7,764 bases of DNA from Luminiphilus sp. (GTDB taxonomy: Bacteria > Pseudomonadota > Gammaproteobacteria > Pseudomonadales > Halieaceae): assembly GCA_022425845.1 (NCBI GenBank), contig JAKMEU010000139.1, forward strand, positions 1-7,764, given 5' to 3'. Position 1 is the first letter of the stretch, and each line of letters starts with the position of its first letter. Below the pieces are notes generated by a model. It was not told where the DNA came from. It searched no databases and was given only the letters and a program-made list of their open reading frames with translations. The position numbers were made by a program, and so were the translations under genes. Of the stretch, positions 1 to 6,169 are shown piece by piece.

Positions 1-1017
1 ATGGTGGATGAGTCCCATGTGACGGTGCCCCAGATTGGGGGGATGTACAGGGGTGATCGCTCCCGCAAGGAAACCCTGGTGGAATACGGCTTTCGACTAC
101 CGTCGGCTCTCGACAACCGTCCCCTGCGCTTTGAGGAGTGGGAGCAACTGCGTCCCCAGGGTGTGTTCGTATCGGCTACACCGGGTAATTATGAGGCTGA
201 GAATTCCGGTCGCACGGTGGAGCAGCTGGTCCGTCCCACCGGGTTGGTGGATCCGGATGTTGAGGTGCGACCTGCCCGAACCCAGGTCGATGACCTGCTG
301 GGAGAGATTCGTGAGACCGTCGCGGCGGGAGACAGGGTGCTGGTGACCACACTGACCAAACGTATGGCGGAGGATCTGACCGAGTTCCTGAACGAGCACG
401 ATGTGCGTGTGCGCTACCTTCACTCCGATATTGATACCGTGGAGCGGGTAGAAATTATTCGGGACCTGCGACTGGGACATTTTGATGTTTTGGTCGGCAT
501 TAACCTGCTTCGGGAGGGTCTCGATATGCCCGAGGTGTCTCTGGTTGCTATTTTGGATGCCGATAAAGAGGGCTTCCTGCGCTCTGATAAATCACTGATC
601 CAGACCATTGGTCGGGGTGCCCGTAACCTCCGCGGTCGGGCGATTCTCTATGCCGATCGGGTCACTGGATCGATGGAGCGCGCCATGAATGAAACCGAGC
701 GTCGACGGGAAAAGCAATTGGCGTTTAACAAGGCGCACGGTATTACGCCCAGAGGGATTGAAAAGAGCGTGCAGGATATCCTCGAGGGTGCCCGGCGCAT
801 GCCGACCAAACCCCGGTCTGCAAAGGACCGCAGGATTGCCGAGGAGAAGGCCAGTTATGCGGCAGAGGTGGTTAATCTGACCCCTGCGGCTTTGGCACGG
901 AAAATAACGCAGTTGGAAGGGCAGATGCTCGAACATGCCAAAAATTTGGAGTTTGAAGAGGCTGCGCGGGTGCGGGATCAGTTGTCTGAGATCAAACAGG
1001 CGGCCTTCGTCGGATAG
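1..1017 (+). CDS. uvrB: UvrABC system protein B, C-terminal half (5' end cut off by window)
   Basis: UvrB is the damage-verifying, helicase-like subunit of nucleotide excision repair; it is loaded by UvrA and then recruits UvrC. Only about the last 338 of roughly 670 residues are here. The first ATG in the window is an internal codon, equivalent to about residue 336 of the E. coli protein. Visible motifs in order are DESH (Walker B/motif II, residues 3-6), SATPG (motif III, about 58-62), TTLTKRMAEDL (motif IV, about 116-126), VLVGINLLREGLDMPEV (motif V), and QTIGRGARN (motif VI; most UvrBs read GRAARN). The UVR domain that contacts UvrC is at 297-338, with the typical LEFEEAARVRDQL. The frame is intact to a TAG stop. 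No convincing terminator follows. Identity is secure; only the missing 5' half limits the annotation. Confidence 0.98.
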   Translation: MVDESHVTVPQIGGMYRGDRSRKETLVEYGFRLPSALDNRPLRFEEWEQLRPQGVFVSATPGNYEAENSGRTVEQLVRPTGLVDPDVEVRPARTQVDDLLGEIRETVAAGDRVLVTTLTKRMAEDLTEFLNEHDVRVRYLHSDIDTVERVEIIRDLRLGHFDVLVGINLLREGLDMPEVSLVAILDADKEGFLRSDKSLIQTIGRGARNLRGRAILYADRVTGSMERAMNETERRREKQLAFNKAHGITPRGIEKSVQDILEGARRMPTKPRSAKDRRIAEEKASYAAEVVNLTPAALARKITQLEGQMLEHAKNLEFEEAARVRDQLSEIKQAAFVG

Positions 1018-1126
1018 ACCTGACCCACGCCAACCAGCATGTCTGGCTCCGCCAAGAGAGTGGCCGCAGGGTCAATAATTATCGGTGGCCGATACGCAAT
1101 GGGGCGATTCAGTCCTGGTTGTGGGG

Positions 1127-1155
1127 TGGATTCGTATTGCAAAACGCAATATGAT
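1127..1155 (+). promoter_or_regulatory. Candidate sigma70-type promoter of the sulfatase gene
   Basis: TATGAT at 1150-1155 differs from the -10 consensus by one base. The hexamer 17 bases upstream (TGGATT, 1127-1132) is a poor -35, so the promoter would be weak or need an activator. The start would fall near 1162, leaving about a 30-base leader before the ATG at 1193. The support is that two matched palindromes overlap the spacer and the start site. This is inferred from sequence only. Confidence 0.4.
1135..1151. promoter_or_regulatory. Inverted repeat, candidate operator 1
   Basis: TATTGC and GCAATA form perfect 6-bp arms around AAAAC. The core is TTGC-N5-GCAA at 1137-1149, centred on 1143. 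It sits just upstream of, and touches, the candidate -10 element. A second palindrome with the same core and the same 5-base spacer lies 23 bp downstream, which suggests two sites for one dimeric regulator. The regulator is not identifiable here. Confidence 0.5.
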
Positions 1156-1180
1156 TTGTTTGCGATCTGCAAACAAACCA
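1152..1180. promoter_or_regulatory. Inverted repeat, candidate operator 2
   Basis: TTTGTTTGC (1155-1163) and GCAAACAAA (1169-1177) are perfect 9-bp arms around GATCT. The match extends to 12 bp with one mismatch. The core TTGC-N5-GCAA (1160-1172) is centred on 1166, over the predicted transcription start. It could be a repressor site or an mRNA hairpin just ahead of the ribosome site. The shared core with the upstream palindrome favours a DNA-binding site. Confidence 0.55.
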
Positions 1181-1182
1181 AT

Positions 1183-1187
1183 AGGGA
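1183..1187 (+). promoter_or_regulatory. Ribosome binding site that sets the sulfatase start
   Basis: AGGGA lies 5 bases before the ATG at 1193. The upstream in-frame starts at 1085 and 1151 lack such a site, and using them would place a polar extension ahead of the signal peptide. Confidence 0.7.
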
Positions 1188-1192
1188 TCCTT

Positions 1193-2719
1193 ATGATTGC
1201 ACGATATTTATCGACAGTGGCGGGGTTGTTACTACTGTCCTCGGCGGCGGGTGCCGCTGACAAGCCGAATTTCCTCATGCTGTGGGGCGACGATATTGGG
1301 TACTGGAATGTCAGTGCTTATAACCAGGGCATGATGGGTTACGAAACGCCCAACATCGACCGAATTGCTGACGGGGGAATGTTGTTCACCCACGCCTACG
1401 GAGAGCAGAGCTGCACCGCAGGGCGCGCCGCTTTTGTAACGGGACAATCGGGCTTTCGAACGGGACTGCTGAAAGTGGGTCTGCCCGGTGCCGAAGAGGG
1501 TATGGATGAGCGCGATCCCACCATTGCCGAATACCTGAAGTCAAAGGGTTATATGACGGGTCAGTTCGGTAAGAACCACCTGGGCGATCGCGATGAGCAT
1601 CTGCCGACCAATCATGGTTTTGATGAGTTCATTGGCAACCTCTACCACCTCAATGCGGAAGAGGAACCCGAGCACCCTGATTACCCGAAAGATCCCGCTT
1701 TTCGGGAAAAGTTTGGCCCTCGAGGTGTGATTAAGTCAACGTCGGATGGTCGTCTTGAGGACACCGGCCCGCTGAATAAAAAGCGCATGGAGACCATTGA
1801 CGAAGAAGTAACGGCCGCCGCGCTGGATTTTCTTGAACGCGCCGTGAAGGCCGATAAGCCCTTCTTCCTCTGGTACAACACCACCCGAATGCACGTGCAT
1901 ACCCGACTTAAGCCAGAATCAGAGGGTGTGACGGGGCTGGGTGTTTATCCTGACGGGATGGTCGAGCATGACGGCATGATCGGCCAGATGCTGGATAAGC
2001 TTGATGAGTTAGGTATCGCTGACAATACGGTGGTGATGTATACCACTGACAATGGCGCCGAAAAGTTCACCTGGCCCGATGGCGGTACAGCGCCTTTCCG
2101 GGGCGAGAAGAACACCAACTGGGAAGGTGGTTACCGCGTACCGCTGTTGGTCAAGTGGCCCGGGCTGATAGAGCCGGGTACCCGGTCCAGTGGTCTGGTG
2201 AGTCATATGGACTGGTTCCCCACCATCGCGGCTGCGCTGGGTGATGAAGATCTCAAAGAGCAGCTCAAGGAAAAGGCGGTCTTTGGGGAGGACAATAGCA
2301 AGGTGCACCTGGACGGATACAACATGCTGCCTTACTGGGGTGGAGACGTCGAAGAGAGCCCGAGAGCTGAGTTTTTCTACTTCAGTGACGACGGTAATCT
2401 GGTTGGCATGCGTTACAAGCGCTGGAAAGCGGTCTTTGCTGAACAGCGGGCGCACAGCTTCGATGTCTGGGCTGACCCCTTTGTTCAACTCCGCGTGCCC
2501 AAGATCTTTGACCTTTACTCCGATCCATTCGAGGAGGCCGAGCATGAGTCAATTCACTACAAGGACTGGTGGTTCCGGCACGTGTTCCTGCTGCTGCCGG
2601 CCCAGACCTACGTAGGGCAGTTTCTCGCCACGTTCCAGGAATATCCTCCACGGCAGAAACCGGCCAGTTTCTCCATAGACCAGGTCTTGGAAAATATGCA
2701 AAATGCGGCGACGAACTAA
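1193..2719 (+). CDS. Exported arylsulfatase-family enzyme
   Basis: A 508-residue alkaline-phosphatase-fold sulfatase that should hydrolyse a sulfate ester in the periplasm or outside the cell; the substrate cannot be told. The start at 1193 is chosen for its AGGGA site and because it gives a clean signal peptide: hydrophobic residues 6-17, then AGA before Ala22. Catalytic features in order are metal ligands D33-D34 (GDDIG), the formylglycine site C74 in CTAGR (C-x-A-x-R, R78), K127 and H129 in GKNHLG, a His-containing stretch at 232-236, D286-N287 (TTDNG), and K306. Being a Cys-type site, it needs a formylglycine-generating enzyme, and none is encoded here. It is probably a monocistronic unit: its own promoter region and palindromes lie upstream and a strong terminator downstream. 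Family assignment is firm; substrate and subfamily are not assigned. Confidence 0.93.
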   Translation: MIARYLSTVAGLLLLSSAAGAADKPNFLMLWGDDIGYWNVSAYNQGMMGYETPNIDRIADGGMLFTHAYGEQSCTAGRAAFVTGQSGFRTGLLKVGLPGAEEGMDERDPTIAEYLKSKGYMTGQFGKNHLGDRDEHLPTNHGFDEFIGNLYHLNAEEEPEHPDYPKDPAFREKFGPRGVIKSTSDGRLEDTGPLNKKRMETIDEEVTAAALDFLERAVKADKPFFLWYNTTRMHVHTRLKPESEGVTGLGVYPDGMVEHDGMIGQMLDKLDELGIADNTVVMYTTDNGAEKFTWPDGGTAPFRGEKNTNWEGGYRVPLLVKWPGLIEPGTRSSGLVSHMDWFPTIAAALGDEDLKEQLKEKAVFGEDNSKVHLDGYNMLPYWGGDVEESPRAEFFYFSDDGNLVGMRYKRWKAVFAEQRAHSFDVWADPFVQLRVPKIFDLYSDPFEEAEHESIHYKDWWFRHVFLLLPAQTYVGQFLATFQEYPPRQKPASFSIDQVLENMQNAATN

Positions 2720-2735
2720 GTTGCTGCCATCCATG

Positions 2736-2765
2736 AAAAGGGCGCCCTCAGGGCGCCTTTTTTTT
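2736..2765 (+). terminator. Rho-independent terminator of the sulfatase gene
   Basis: GGCGCCC (2741-2747) and GGGCGCC (2751-2757) form a 7-bp GC-only stem with a TCA loop. Eight T residues follow at 2758-2765, and AAAA stands on the 5' side. It lies 17 bases after the sulfatase stop. The A-tract on the 5' side could let it act weakly on the other strand too. Confidence 0.93.
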
Positions 2766-2780
2766 GCCAACCTGCAGACC

Positions 2781-2787
2781 GGAGAGG
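2781..2787 (+). promoter_or_regulatory. Ribosome binding site that sets the arsC start
   Basis: GGAGAGG lies 9 bases before the ATG at 2797. The longer in-frame start at 2764 falls inside the terminator T-tract and would put 11 unrelated residues before the conserved beta strand, so it is rejected. Confidence 0.75.
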
Positions 2788-2796
2788 GCGACGCAG

Positions 2797-3252
2797 ATGT
2801 TTCATATCCTGTTCCTATGCACCCACAATCGCTGCCGCAGCATTTTGTGCGAGGCGGTAGCCAACGCGAGGGGAGGCGGTGTACTGCGTGCCAGTAGTGC
2901 GGGCAGCGCGCCGGAGGGCGAAGTCCACCCGATGACGCTCAAGTACCTGGGTGTTCGGGGCTATCCCACCGCAGGTCTGGAAAGTAAAAGTTGGGACCGG
3001 TTTCGGGACGATTTACCCGACTTGGTTGTGACGGTCTGCGATTCCGCGGCGGCAGAGCCGTGTCCGGTTTGGTTGGGTCGTACCGAGACGATTCATTGGT
3101 CGCTGAAGGACCCGTCAAAGCTGTCGAGCCCATCGGAGCAAGAGGCCGCCTTTCATCAGATTATGGGTGAAATTGAGGAGCAGGTTCCCCAATGGGTGAA
3201 GCGGGCCGCTGCGGTGGCGTCGGTGCCCTGTGGCGCCCGGATGACGGAATAG
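2797..3252 (+). CDS. arsC: Arsenate reductase, thioredoxin-coupled (low-MW phosphatase fold)
   Basis: A 151-residue cytoplasmic enzyme that reduces arsenate to arsenite. The N-terminal strand FHILFLC leads into the phosphatase loop C8-T-H-N-R-C-R14-S15 (CX5RS), with C8 as nucleophile. The general-acid Asp is D105 in HWSLKDPS. C81 (TVCDS) and C89 (PCPVW) are placed like the redox pair Cys82/Cys89 of the staphylococcal enzyme, which favours arsenate reduction through a disulfide cascade over plain tyrosine phosphatase activity. The best recalled resemblance is to the Pseudomonas-type ArsC (CTxNxCRSILxEA). No arsR, arsB or acr3 is nearby, so this is not a classic ars operon. It begins 31 bases past the sulfatase terminator, too little room for a separate full promoter, and ends 3 bp from the convergent pdsS stop. 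A phosphatase role remains possible. Confidence 0.88.
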   Translation: MFHILFLCTHNRCRSILCEAVANARGGGVLRASSAGSAPEGEVHPMTLKYLGVRGYPTAGLESKSWDRFRDDLPDLVVTVCDSAAAEPCPVWLGRTETIHWSLKDPSKLSSPSEQEAAFHQIMGEIEEQVPQWVKRAAAVASVPCGARMTE

Positions 3253-3263
3253 GGATCATTCCG
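3245..3263. repeat. Short inverted repeat across the convergent stop codons of arsC and pdsS
   Basis: CGGAAT (3245-3250) and ATTCCG (3258-3263) flank a 7-base loop. The repeat contains both stop codons (TAG at 3250-3252; TGA on the minus strand at 3256-3258). There is no T-tract on either side, so it is at most a weak transcript-end structure and may be chance. Confidence 0.3.
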
Positions 3264-5265
3264 CCCGAACTGAAAAGCCAATTTCCACCCCTTGGCCGTG
3301 TGCAAGATTTTGCGCCCAGGGCTCTCCGCCATGGTGCTCGGCGATCAGGCCAACGACGTAGAGGCCAAGTCCAAGCGAGCCCTCCTGTTTTTGGCCCGGT
3401 TCCCTTAGCGATACCATCGGGCTGAATAATTTGTGGGTCTCCGACGGCAGGTTTGGGCCCGGATTGGCGACGGTCAGGCGCCACCAAAGCCCCCGCCGCT
3501 CTATTTTCAGCACAATGGTTTCCCCGGTTTGCGTAAAGGAAACCGCGTTGGCTACCAATTTGTCGAAAGCCTGTGCAATCAGATCGGGTGATACGCGGGT
3601 GTCTGCCCGGTCGCTGGTCGACTTGCGCGCAAACTTCCAACCTGGAAACGTCGAACCGTAAGCGATTACCAGTTCATCAAGCAGCCCGACCAGATCGATG
3701 CGCTGCTTTGGTTCCCGGCCGACGATTTGCTCAAGTTGGTTGGCTTCATTCATATTGCTCAGCAGGCGCGTCAGGCGCTCGATTCCGCTTCCTGCGCGAG
3801 CAATTATTTCTTTACGTTCGCTGCTGGCGTGATCTGTTTCTGCCAGAAGTGCCAAGGCTGATCGGATGATCGCGATCGGCGTTCTGATCTCATGAGCAAG
3901 GCTTTGGGGGAGGGCTCGGAGGTAGTCTTTGAGCTGTTTCTGGCGATCAAGTTGCGCGTTGAAAGCGCGGGTTAGCAGCGACAGTTCATCGCCGAAAGCG
4001 TCGACGGGCAGCTCTTCCTCCCCTTGCTTCAGATTCTGGACCGATAGGGAAAGCCGCTTTATGCGACCACCCAGGACCATCGCAAAGATGAGTAGTGCCA
4101 AGTAGCACAAGGCCAGCGCGCCCATGCCGCTGACCAGTAACTGTTGAAAAGCAGGCACGCCCAGTGACAGGAAGCGATCACGGGGCAGGTCACTGACTAC
4201 GATGCCCATGATACCCATCGGACCCTTAATCGGGGTGGTAAAGCGGCTTAGCAAACCATTTTCAGATTCGAATATGCGCGCGCCTTCAATGCCATGTTGA
4301 GCCGTTAGGATAGAGGGCCCCTTGATCTGACCGGTCGGCAATACTTCGGGGGGTGGTGTGATGGTTGGGTTCTGCAGTATCTGCTCATAGAGCCAGTGGC
4401 TGAGACGGAACCCGGTTCCCTCTATTGGTTTTCGGGCGGGCTTGATGGCGGCCAGAGGCCAGCCCCAGCGGTCCAGGATTTGAATGTCTATGCCCCGGTC
4501 CCTGTAGCGACTGATCCACTCGTTGAGCGCCGTGTTGCCGGTGACCAGCCACGGCGGCGCCCGGGTATCCAGTGGGTCGATATTCCCCCGAGTGCTGATG
4601 CCTCCAGAGTCGGCATCAATGTAGTAGATGCCCAGTCTGTCACCGGTCAGTGCCATCGGCAGGTCGAGCTCCAGCTGGTAGCCATCGCCGACATCAGCCC
4701 AATGGCCGTTGACCGCTTCGGGTCGGGCTGACCGCAGCCGTCTGCCCACAATGGTTGCCGTCACCTGCCCTGGTGCCGATGTGCTGATGACGTATTCCTG
4801 CCGACGGTTCTCAAGCCATGTCACCAGTACCAACCTGTCGCCAACGGGCGCTCGGCCGGGTCCGGATTGATCGTAGGTTTTGCTTTCGTCCCGGAGTTTG
4901 ATCGCCACAAACAAGCGCTTGGCCTGTTGACCCAGGCGCACATCAAGGTGCCGGCGGTCCGTGCCAAATCTCCGCCAGGATAGGTCTGGCCAATCATCGA
5001 AGTAACCATCCAAAACCGGTGTGACGGTGACGGGCAGCACCTGCAGTGACTGATCGTCATAGGGATCGGTAGCGCGCTTGGTATCGGGGTAAAGCAGGTT
5101 GGCCTGGCCGTACAGCCCGTCCGCAATCGACTGTGCCGTGATCCTGATTGATTGCTCCTGGAGCTGGACCAGCGACTGTTCATTGGCACGGAGAAATCCA
5201 CAGCCAGCCCAGGGGATTGCGAGAAACGTGAGCGAGAGCAGCGCCAGCTGGTGGCTCAATTTCAT
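3256..5265 (-). CDS. pdsS: Proteobacterial dedicated sortase system sensor histidine kinase (PdsS)
   Basis: A 669-residue inner-membrane sensor kinase. The ATG at 5265 is chosen because it overlaps the pdsR stop as ATGA, the mark of translational coupling; a GTG at 5280 would add only five basic residues. Domains in order: membrane segment 1 (about 7-25); a periplasmic part with a CBM9-like stretch opening VLDGYFDDWPDL (84-95) and running to about 215, then a second extracytoplasmic region to about 370; membrane segment 2 (about 376-400); HAMP-like linker (400-450); HisKA with SLAHEIRTP, phospho-acceptor H458; and a HATPase with N573 (DKLVANAVSF), NPGP at 601-604, LFSP (613-616) and GLGLGL (about 632-635). 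The G1 box has Asn601 where most kinases have Asp. The architecture and the pairing with an OmpR-type regulator match the family named PdsS, usually found beside a class GN sortase. The family call is from memory of the protein pattern, not from a search. Confidence 0.83.
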   Translation of the reverse strand: MKLSHQLALLSLTFLAIPWAGCGFLRANEQSLVQLQEQSIRITAQSIADGLYGQANLLYPDTKRATDPYDDQSLQVLPVTVTPVLDGYFDDWPDLSWRRFGTDRRHLDVRLGQQAKRLFVAIKLRDESKTYDQSGPGRAPVGDRLVLVTWLENRRQEYVISTSAPGQVTATIVGRRLRSARPEAVNGHWADVGDGYQLELDLPMALTGDRLGIYYIDADSGGISTRGNIDPLDTRAPPWLVTGNTALNEWISRYRDRGIDIQILDRWGWPLAAIKPARKPIEGTGFRLSHWLYEQILQNPTITPPPEVLPTGQIKGPSILTAQHGIEGARIFESENGLLSRFTTPIKGPMGIMGIVVSDLPRDRFLSLGVPAFQQLLVSGMGALALCYLALLIFAMVLGGRIKRLSLSVQNLKQGEEELPVDAFGDELSLLTRAFNAQLDRQKQLKDYLRALPQSLAHEIRTPIAIIRSALALLAETDHASSERKEIIARAGSGIERLTRLLSNMNEANQLEQIVGREPKQRIDLVGLLDELVIAYGSTFPGWKFARKSTSDRADTRVSPDLIAQAFDKLVANAVSFTQTGETIVLKIERRGLWWRLTVANPGPNLPSETHKLFSPMVSLREPGQKQEGSLGLGLYVVGLIAEHHGGEPWAQNLAHGQGVEIGFSVRAE

Positions 5266-5957
5266 GCGTCGCCGCGCCACCTGTAGCCCAATCCATAGGC
5301 TGTCTCCAGGTGTTCGAATCCATCATCGAGGGCTTCGAACTTTCTTCTTATTCGCCGGATGTGGGAGGTGACCGTGCTGTCGTCCAGAACAACCCGGGCT
5401 GCTTCCATAAGCTGCTCCCGATTCTTGATGTGCCCCGGATTTCTGGTCATGACATGCAGCATCCAAAACTCTGTGTAAGTTAACGGTACCGGCGAGCCTT
5501 TCCAGTTAGCTGTGAGTCGCTCAATATTCAGTTCAAGGTCGCCCCGGCGCAAAACCTGTTCTTCATTTTCGGGACTCCTTAGGGCAAGGACGCGCCTCAG
5601 TAATGCGCTGATGCGGGCCAGTAGCTGTGATCGGGAAATATCCTTGGTCAGGTAGTCATCTGCGCCAAGACGCAGTCCCGAAATAATATCCACCTCCTCG
5701 TCCCGCGCGGTTAAAAATACGATGGGGACCAGCGGATCATTGGATCTCAAGGTTCGGCAAAGTTCGAATCCGGCTTCAGGGTCGTGCCCCAGTCCGATAT
5801 CCAGCAGTATGAGATCGGGGCGGTTATCGGGAATACCCTCCCGGGCAGCCCGCGCTGTGGCATAAACCGACACGTTGTAACCCGCGCGGTGAAGGAAATC
5901 ACGGTAGCTGGCGGCCAGAGCCTGCTCATCTTCGACCAGGGCGATATGGTGCTTCAT
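5262..5957 (-). CDS. pdsR: Dedicated sortase system response regulator, OmpR/PhoB type (PdsR)
   Basis: A 231-residue cytoplasmic response regulator and the partner of the overlapping sensor kinase. The receiver domain spans about 1-120: acidic pocket E9-D10, phospho-acceptor D53 (LILLDIGLG), T83 (FLTAR) and K105 (LTKD). A few extra residues follow D53 (GHDPEAG), where typical receivers read MPxxxG. The winged-helix DNA-binding domain covers about 135-230, with the recognition region DDSTVTSHIRRIRRKFE and the wing LETAYGLGYRW. The start is backed by GAGAGGAG (plus-strand 5967-5974), 9 bases upstream of the ATG. It is the first gene of the two-gene unit, and its stop overlaps the pdsS start by 4 bases. 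The gene is divergent from the OmpA-like lipoprotein gene, and helically phased TTGA repeats in between are a candidate binding site. OmpR class is certain; the PdsR name rests on the partner kinase and context. Confidence 0.85.
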   Translation of the reverse strand: MKHHIALVEDEQALAASYRDFLHRAGYNVSVYATARAAREGIPDNRPDLILLDIGLGHDPEAGFELCRTLRSNDPLVPIVFLTARDEEVDIISGLRLGADDYLTKDISRSQLLARISALLRRVLALRSPENEEQVLRRGDLELNIERLTANWKGSPVPLTYTEFWMLHVMTRNPGHIKNREQLMEAARVVLDDSTVTSHIRRIRRKFEALDDGFEHLETAYGLGYRWRGDA

Positions 5958-6017
5958 GCGGGATAACTCCTCTCGCGTCTCGCTATGGTTGCACCCCCCT
6001 CAGCTGTGCTCAAGGGT

Positions 6018-6060
6018 TTGACATAATTGAACAGAATTGAGTGAGAGCGGTAATTGTTGA
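6018..6060. promoter_or_regulatory. Helically phased TTGA repeats, candidate PdsR binding region
   Basis: TTGA occurs at 6018, 6027, 6037 and 6057, at steps of 9, 10 and 20 bases, all on about the same face of the helix. Two copies expand to AATTGA (6025-6030 and 6035-6040), exactly 10 bp apart. OmpR/PhoB-type regulators typically bind head-to-tail repeats with 10-11 bp spacing. The array lies just upstream of the -35 of the OmpA-like gene, an activator position, and 61-103 bp upstream of pdsR. Binding by PdsR is inferred. Confidence 0.45.
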
Positions 6061-6078
6061 AAAATCGATGCCTACCGG

Positions 6079-6106
6079 TTGCCATGGCCGGGAATAGCGG
6101 TACTAT
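6079..6106 (+). promoter_or_regulatory. Sigma70-type promoter of the OmpA-like lipoprotein gene
   Basis: TTGCCA (6079-6084), a 16-base spacer and TACTAT (6101-6106) make a good -35/-10 pair. The start would be near 6113, giving a leader of about 57 bases before the ATG at 6170. Confidence 0.55.
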
Positions 6107-6152
6107 GCAATGCCAAGTGTTGCTTTTTGCGACGCCACTTTACCCTTAAAAC

Positions 6153-6158
6153 GGGAGG
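6153..6158 (+). promoter_or_regulatory. Ribosome binding site that sets the lipoprotein start
   Basis: GGGAGG lies 11 bases before the ATG at 6170. The in-frame ATG at 6110 is rejected: it overlaps the predicted transcription start and would bury the lipoprotein signal peptide 20 residues inside. Confidence 0.7.
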
Positions 6159-6169
6159 CGATTCATTCC

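Noticed and set aside
97..936. Long antisense and shifted open frames within uvrB
   Set aside because: They lie wholly inside a clearly conserved gene, lack ribosome sites, and give compositionally odd, unrecognisable proteins; they are shadows of a GC-rich coding sequence.
1039..1260. Small 73-residue open frame between uvrB and the sulfatase
   Set aside because: It runs through the palindromes and the sulfatase start in another frame, has no ribosome site, and resembles nothing known.
2009..2545. 178-residue antisense open frame in the sulfatase gene
   Set aside because: It overlaps the conserved metal-binding and core region of the sulfatase in full; there is no domain pattern and no start signal.
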